Shown one piece after another: positions 59,001 through 64,000 of a stretch of DNA of 64,000 bases. Where the stretch lies: the NCBI GenBank assembly GCA_951799425.1, contig OX637394.1, forward strand, positions 27,874,001-27,938,000. The letters are read 5' to 3'. The position numbers and the translations under genes are program-made. The notes below the pieces were generated by a model, which had not been told where the DNA came from, made no database searches, and was given only the letters and a program-made list of their open reading frames with translations. This stretch comes from Ilex aquifolium. Taxonomy: Eukaryota; Streptophyta; Magnoliopsida; Aquifoliales; Aquifoliaceae. Position 1 is the stretch's first letter. The number at the start of each line of letters is the position of its first letter.

Positions 59001-59944
59001 GCTAAATATTTCGGTTGACTATACTGACGTTGAAAATCAACTGAGATAATTATAATTGCATAAACATGTTTAATTGATGATCATGAATAAGTCCGGATCC
59101 TGAAACTAATGAGTCATTTTTCCAATTAATAAATCTTTTTAAATTCTCTATTTTATTTTATAAAAAAATTTCTACTTCAAAATAGATTCTACCTACTCGT
59201 CTTTTTCTACGTTTTGATTTTAATTGATCCCTAAGATTCGACCTCGGACTTCCCGAATATTACTACTTCTGGACCACCTACACTTGGGTACACTCTTTTA
59301 AGGATCAAGTACTTTGTACCAGGTAAAAGGATATGAGACAATGTACTTCTGGCCCAAGAACTGTTGAGGGACTACCACACGAGCAGAGATTCTCCTAAAT
59401 GTGCCATCACAATTGATCTAGTGAAAACCGATGATATGTTTGATTGAGACTTCACCATCTTAGTTTTGAGGCAAACCAACTTTACAAAGATAATGAATGA
59501 TCAGAGGTGGATAAGAACCTGCTTGACAACTCCAAGGTTCTCTATATCCTTAAATGGGGAACTTGGTGGTTTTTGTTCTTAAGCATGAGAGGTATAAGAC
59601 AAGGGGACCGTTTATCTTCTATATTTTTGTAATTGTAATGGAAACCTTAAACCATTCAATGAAAGTTACGATTGCCACATCACCAAACTTCAAGTTTTAC
59701 TGGAGATGCAAGAGGCAATAGATTGCCCAACTATGTTTTGTAGATGATCTTATCCTTTTTTGTCATGGTCATACCTACTCAGTTGCAGTACTTAAAGCAG
59801 TAATAAACGAATTCTTGGACATAACTGGTTTGAGGGAAAATACTGAAAAAATTCAAATATTTATAGCTGGGATTCATGAAAGATTAAGTGACTAGATTAG
59901 GCAATCCTTTGGGTTTGAGTTGGGGCATCTGCTAATTATGTACC
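56041..59944 (+). mobile_element. Degraded L1-type LINE, interrupted by an LTR
   Basis: In order: an ORF1-type DUF4283 region (LVWINLYNLPLEYWTKEGLS, 56166-56225); an endonuclease start (NIRGLNTHNKQ near 57000, GIVETKVK near 57080); an endonuclease block LGDFNIVRNLQKT (57400-57436); and SILFTWCNY near 57525. After this come the pre-RT region (WLKEGDQNFAFFFKT near 58027) and RT (LLAQELL near 59346, RQTNF, LTTPRFSISLNGEL near 59527-59567, FVDDLILF near 59738, GFELGHLLIMYL at 59910). Many stops and frame changes. Part of the RT start is lost where an LTR-like block lies (about 58190-59307). The 3' end is cut by the LTR element at 59947. Confidence 0.85.
58190..59307 (+). repeat. Solo-LTR-like insertion in the LINE
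   Basis: Starts near TATCATAACCC, has a TATA box TATAAATAAGG at 58630, and a downstream leader ending in GATCCCTAAGATTCGACCTCGG ... GGATCA, like gypsy LTR 3' ends. The first part carries seven degenerate GTCCGGACGC-type units (58275-58545). LINE coding resumes at about 59315 (VPGKRI). No clear target duplication. I infer a solo LTR. Confidence 0.5.
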
Positions 59945-61109
59945 TATGCGACAACCCGACTCTGAAAAGAATTAAATTAAATATTGTAGAGATCTAATCA
60001 TAATTATTGAAACACTTTAAGAATTTTATTTGGGATAAAAAATAAGTAATTTAAATTTAAAGGACAAGTGTCATGTGTAAAAAAAAAAAAAAAGGCATGG
60101 ACAAGTGTCCCAATGCATCACCCAAGTGACACAAGGCAAGTGATGTAATGTGCTTGGAGCCCAAGCATACTAAGCTTATAAAGGCCCCCAAATCAATAAG
60201 AAAAATGGGGGAAGAGAGGAAGAGAAGACAGATGAATAAGAAAGGGAGAGAGATGGAAAAAATTATGACAAGGTTTCGGGTTCAAAATTAGATGGTGATT
60301 CTAGTTTTGAATACTATGAATTCATTTGTGTTACTCTTAAGACGGCGGTGATCAAATTTATCAATTGACGATTTTGAGGTACGGAATAGTATACAATATG
60401 CTCTTGTATTTAAATCTCTTTGCAAAGAGTGTTTTTTTTATTATCTCAAATTTGTATTCTTATTTATTTTTTACGGCTAATATCAAATTATGGAACTTTG
60501 GTGATATGATATGTATTTTGGGCTAAATACTTTAGGATTGATTGGTACATTTATGAAGTGTGTTGGGGTATAGTTTGTGAAACATAATTGTGGCCCTGCG
60601 GGGTGTGATTGTTTAGTTTGATTGTAGCCCTGCGGTGTGTGATTATTCGATGTGAGTATATATTTATATACAGAAGTGTCACTTGTCATGTCACCAAGAT
60701 GAACCAAGTAAGAGGAGGCTACGTTTGATACCAGCTGAGTTATGTAGCATATCCAATTTGATTGATGATTCTGTTGTTCATGATTCCTATCATCTGAATT
60801 ATTTGGCATTTGATCATTCTCATTTTATCGTTAAGCATATTGTTTCCTATCGTATTGTGTACTTCCCCGCTTTTAATATTTTTCAGGATGACCTCAGAGA
60901 AAAGGACCAGAATTGAGATATCAAAGAATTATAGATTTATAATATTTAATTTTATTGTTGCAATATATTACTTGATGAGATCCATTTGTATATTTTGGAG
61001 ATTATCTTTATTTTTAGTAAGGTAATTAGAGCGTCTGGCCTTGTATTTAGAGATATATTTGTGGTAAATTATTGTTGATTAATTAAGAAAAGCATCCGGG
61101 AAACTGAAA

Positions 61110-61510
61110 CGTTATAAAGTGGTATTAGATCTTAGGTATCAGATCTTATATATGTCTCATGGGAAATGAGTCTATCAGTTTTCATTGCAAGTGTGCAAAA
61201 TGTTGAAATGGATTAGACACTTGATGCTTTGATACCCGTTACAAAGTGGTATCAGAGCTTAAGTATCAGATGTTGTTTGAGTTATGCGGGAAGTGAGCCT
61301 ATCCCTTTTCGTTGTAGATATAAAAGTTTCAAGTATCAGAGAATTTTTTTTAAATCTTATATGCGTACCCCGGAAAGTGAGCCGATTAGTTTTCGTTTTA
61401 AGTATGAAAGTTTAAAGTATTTAGAGCCTAAGTATCATATCTTATATGTATATTGTGGGGGAGTGAGTTAACTAGTTTCCGTTATTAAAAATAGTATCAG
61501 AGTATGTAGT
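61110..61510. repeat. Degenerate repeats around the primer-binding site
   Basis: Several copies of AGTGGTATNAGANCTTAAGTATCAGA followed by GGGAAATGAG/GGGAAGTGAGCCTAT and CAGTTTTCATT occur at 61117, 61246, 61320 and 61425. The first two carry the primer-site sequence, so the site is duplicated at about 128-bp spacing. Confidence 0.7.
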
Positions 61511-61857
61511 GAAACCAATTAGCTTACCGAGTATAAAAATTTGAGAATGAAATTTCTAAAAGTTGGGGATTATGTGACAACCCAAACTGAAAAAGAATTA
61601 AGAATTAAATATTGTAAAGATCTAATTATAATTATTGAAACACTTTAAGAATTTTATTTAGGATCAAAAATCAAGTAATTGAAATTTAAAGGACAAGTGT
61701 CATGTGTAAAAAATAAAAAATAAACATGGACAAGTGTCCCAATGCATCACCCAAGTAACACAAGCGAAGTGATATAATGTGTTTGGAGACCAAGCATACT
61801 AAGCCTATAAAAAGCCCCCAAATCAATAAGAAAAATGGAGGAAGAAGAAAGAGAGAG

Positions 61858-61881
61858 AGGGGGGGGGGGGGGGGGGGGCGA
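61858..61881. repeat. GA then poly-G run
   Basis: GAGAGAGAG followed by about 19 G residues within the truncated right LTR. Likely unstable in length. Confidence 0.85.
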
Positions 61882-62289
61882 GAAAAAAGAGAGAAGAAAA
61901 AAATGATGACAATGCTTTAGGTTCAAAAATAGATGGTGATTCGATTTAAATAAATTGAATCCCGATTTATTCGAAGCCACGAAAATAGCTTACGGGACTA
62001 CTACCTGACGATTGTTTTTTGGTTAGACCTGACGAATTCAAATAAGGGGAAATTGGAAGGGGGTACACCAAATTAGACTTAATTGTAAAAAAGTACACAG
62101 AAAAAAATGTTGGGTAATTAAGTCTTTAATTTTGATACTTATTTGTCTCTAAGTACATTATTTGAATTTTAATGATTTTTTTGTGACATTTTTGTCCTCC
62201 ATTGATCCATGTGTATTTTCTTTGGAAAGTGGTGCATTAAACATCTCCTAGTTTTATGGGAAAGTGGTGCATTAAATTCATGTATCTAC

Positions 62290-62460
62290 TTGTTTGAATA
62301 TATATACAAATTCAAACAAGTATATATATATATACACACAAATGTTTATATATATATACACATATATATAATTTATATATATATATATAAATATGTATAT
62401 ATACGTACATAAATTCGTATATATATATATATATACACACACGAATTTATATATATATAT

Positions 62461-62546
<86 letters not shown>

Positions 62547-62688
62547 GTACATAAATTCGTATATAAATATATATACACATATACACACACGAATTTATAT
62601 ATATATATATAGATATATATAATTTATATATATATATATATATACGTACATAAATTCGTATATAAATATATATACACATTTAAATTCG

Positions 62689-62725
<37 letters not shown>

Positions 62726-62815
62726 TCGTGTATATATATATATTCGTACACACATATACATATATATACATATATAAATTCGTATATATATACACACACA
62801 CAGATATATATAAGA
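62290..62815. repeat. TA/TG microsatellite array with GAATTTATA interruptions (left arm)
   Basis: Long (TA)n runs, up to about 85 bp at 62466-62545, interspersed with TACGTACATAAATTCGTATA units at 62402, 62545 and 62643. Confidence 0.92.
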
Positions 62816-63027
62816 ACTTTAATATTCTACTTTTGTATATCCTCCCTTGATTCTTGTGAATTTTTTTTGGAACTTTAATATTCTATATTTGTATGTCCTC
62901 CCTTGATTCATGCGAATTTTTTTTGGAAAGTGATTTTGTTTTCAAATTATATTTAATACACTTTTATTCATGCGTTTTTTTTTTTGAAAGTGATTTTATT
63001 TTTAAATTAATTTAATATCCGAAATAG

Positions 63028-63310
63028 TATAATAGTGTAACAATAAAAGTGTAACAGTGTACAATAACAGTGTAACAGTTATTGTTACACTATTACACTT
63101 TTATTGTTACACTTTGTGCATGTGGTAATAAATTCTAAACGGAGATGAACTGTTTTGAATGAAATTATGTGAAAATATATGTTTAAAAAAATGTAATAGT
63201 ACAATATTTAGTGTATATAATTTGTTACACTGTTATTGTTACACTGTTACACTTTTATTGTTACACTGTTACACTTTTGTTGTTACACTGTTATTGTTAC
63301 ACTATTACAT
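63028..63310. repeat. GTGTAACAGT repeat and hairpin core of the palindrome
   Basis: 63030-63070 has GTGTAACAATAAAAGTGTAAC units, and 63076-63113 their complement, a local hairpin of about 40-bp arms. 63225-63308 repeats TGTTACACTGTTACACTTT units again. Confidence 0.85.
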
Positions 63311-63519
63311 TATTTCGGATATTAAATTAATTTGAAAATAAAACCACTTTCTAAAAAAAAAAAAACGCATGAATAAAGGTATGTTAAATGTAATTTGAAA
63401 ACAAAATCACTTTCCAAAAAAAATTCGCATGAATCGAGGGAGGACATACAAATATAGAATATTAAAGTTCCAAAAAAAATTCGCATGAATCAATGGAGGA
63501 TATACAAATATAGAATATT

Positions 63520-63603
63520 AAAGTTCTCATATATATATATATATATAAATTCAAACAAGTATTTATATATATACGAATTTATATACTTATATATATATAT
63601 GTA

Positions 63604-63634
<31 letters not shown>

Positions 63635-63655
63635 GTGTGTATATATATATATATA

Positions 63656-63688
<33 letters not shown>

Positions 63689-63790
63689 AATTATATATAT
63701 GTGTATATATATATAATATACGAATTTTTATATATATAAATTATATATATGTGTATATATATAATATACGAATTTATATATATATATATA

Positions 63791-63827
<37 letters not shown>

Positions 63828-63835
63828 TAACAAAT
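63520..63835. repeat. TA/TG microsatellite array (right arm)
   Basis: (TA)n with TATGTGTATA and ATACGAATTTATATA units, ending in a (GT)n run of about 17 units at 63791-63826. Confidence 0.92.
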
Positions 63836-63925
63836 ACACATGAATCAAGGTGCATTAAAGATAAGAGATTTTGAATTGTTAATACACATGAATCAAGGTG
63901 CATTAAAGATAAAAATTTTTGAATT
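63826..63925. repeat. 56-bp tandem duplication near the right edge
   Basis: AATACACATGAATCAAGGTGCATTAAAGAT occurs at about 63832 and 63881, followed by AGATTTTGAATT / AATTTTTGAATT. Confidence 0.85.
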
Positions 63926-64000
63926 AAATGACCCTAAATGGGGTATTTAGGTCTTTGTATCCATGTAGTGTACTTTTTTCCAAGATGTTTTTTAATGTGT

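Larger units (their letters stand above)
59947..62025 (+). mobile_element. LTR element with very small internal region
   Basis: A direct repeat begins TGCGACAACCC at 59947 and TGTGACAACCC at 61573, each followed by hundreds of matching bases (AAATATTGTA, GGACAAGTGTCATGTGTAAAA, AGCATACTAAGC, CCCCCAAATCAATAAGAAAAATGG). A tRNA-Met primer site TGGTATCAGAGC is at 61247-61258, so the left LTR would be about 1.3 kb and the internal part only about 320 bp. A G-rich TTGGGGAT precedes the second LTR, which is truncated near 62025. No coding domain, so it is a non-autonomous element inserted into the LINE. Confidence 0.72.
62050..64000. mobile_element. Large inverted-repeat (foldback-like) element, right end at or beyond the window edge
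   Basis: Arms mirror each other around about 63130. Left AACTTTAATATTCTA, CCTCCCTTGATTCATGCGAA and GAAAGTGATTTTGTTTTCAAA (62815-62960) are answered by their complements at 63360-63525. Both arms are flanked by AT/TG microsatellites (62290-62815 and 63520-63830) and then by TTGATTCATGTGTATT / TGCATTAAA blocks. The outer ends share AAAAAAGTACAC (62088 and, complemented, 63960-63975). No coding sequence. Frames rich in Ile/Tyr are translations of the AT repeats. Confidence 0.65.

Noticed and set aside
62278-62801. Ile/Tyr-rich frames up to 133 codons
   Set aside because: Translation of TATATA and TATACG microsatellites.

Overview
This 64 kb window is nuclear DNA of a flowering plant, probably a eudicot. 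It is AT-rich, the one real gene has plant-type introns, and almost everything else is layered transposable-element (TE) debris. I see no organellar, bacterial or viral genome organisation. The only gene I can reconstruct end to end is a mitochondrial dicarboxylate/tricarboxylate carrier (DTC) on the plus strand at 41150-51808. It has six exons, 897 coding bases and 298 residues. Its introns have been swollen by a Ty1-copia element (intron 2), a hAT-like element and a LINE 3' piece (intron 4).

Layout. 0-2.6 kb: a degraded gypsy-associated antisense-type ORF on the minus strand that runs off the left edge. 3.8-5.7 kb: two head-to-tail non-autonomous Helitrons carrying CCA/CCG-rich minisatellites. 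7.2-12.7 kb: a hAT-like element with a nested tRNA-derived SINE, a hAT MITE, and a Mutator-like element that captured two exons of an Abitram-like gene. 14.4-18.2 kb: the 3' half of a minus-strand Ty3-gypsy (Tat-like) element, with the end of integrase, a 93-bp tandem array and an opposite-strand ORF. 19.2-24.9 kb: nested hAT-like and Mutator-like elements, several with perfect target-site duplications (TSDs). 27.9-33.0 kb: a third Helitron, a tRNA-Pro pseudogene, and a hAT-like element into which three head-to-tail Helitrons have inserted. 34.7-39.5 kb: a complete but pol-less gypsy element with both LTRs and a nested hAT MITE. 39.6-40.7 kb: a TE-like stretch with repeated G-boxes just upstream of the DTC promoter. 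52-62 kb: LINE remnants, a small LTR element (TRIM-like), a long degraded LINE broken by LTR elements, and a small-internal-domain LTR element. 62-64 kb: a large inverted-repeat (foldback-like) structure built on AT/TG microsatellites that runs to the right edge.

The most interesting structures are the precise head-to-tail Helitron arrays (junctions read CTAG directly followed by TC), the Mutator-like element carrying an intron-containing gene fragment, the recurring antisense ORF family found at three loci, and the concentration of insertions in the introns of a housekeeping carrier gene. Most long open frames rich in Pro/His/Ser, Gly or Val/Ala are translations of the Helitron minisatellites and are not genes.
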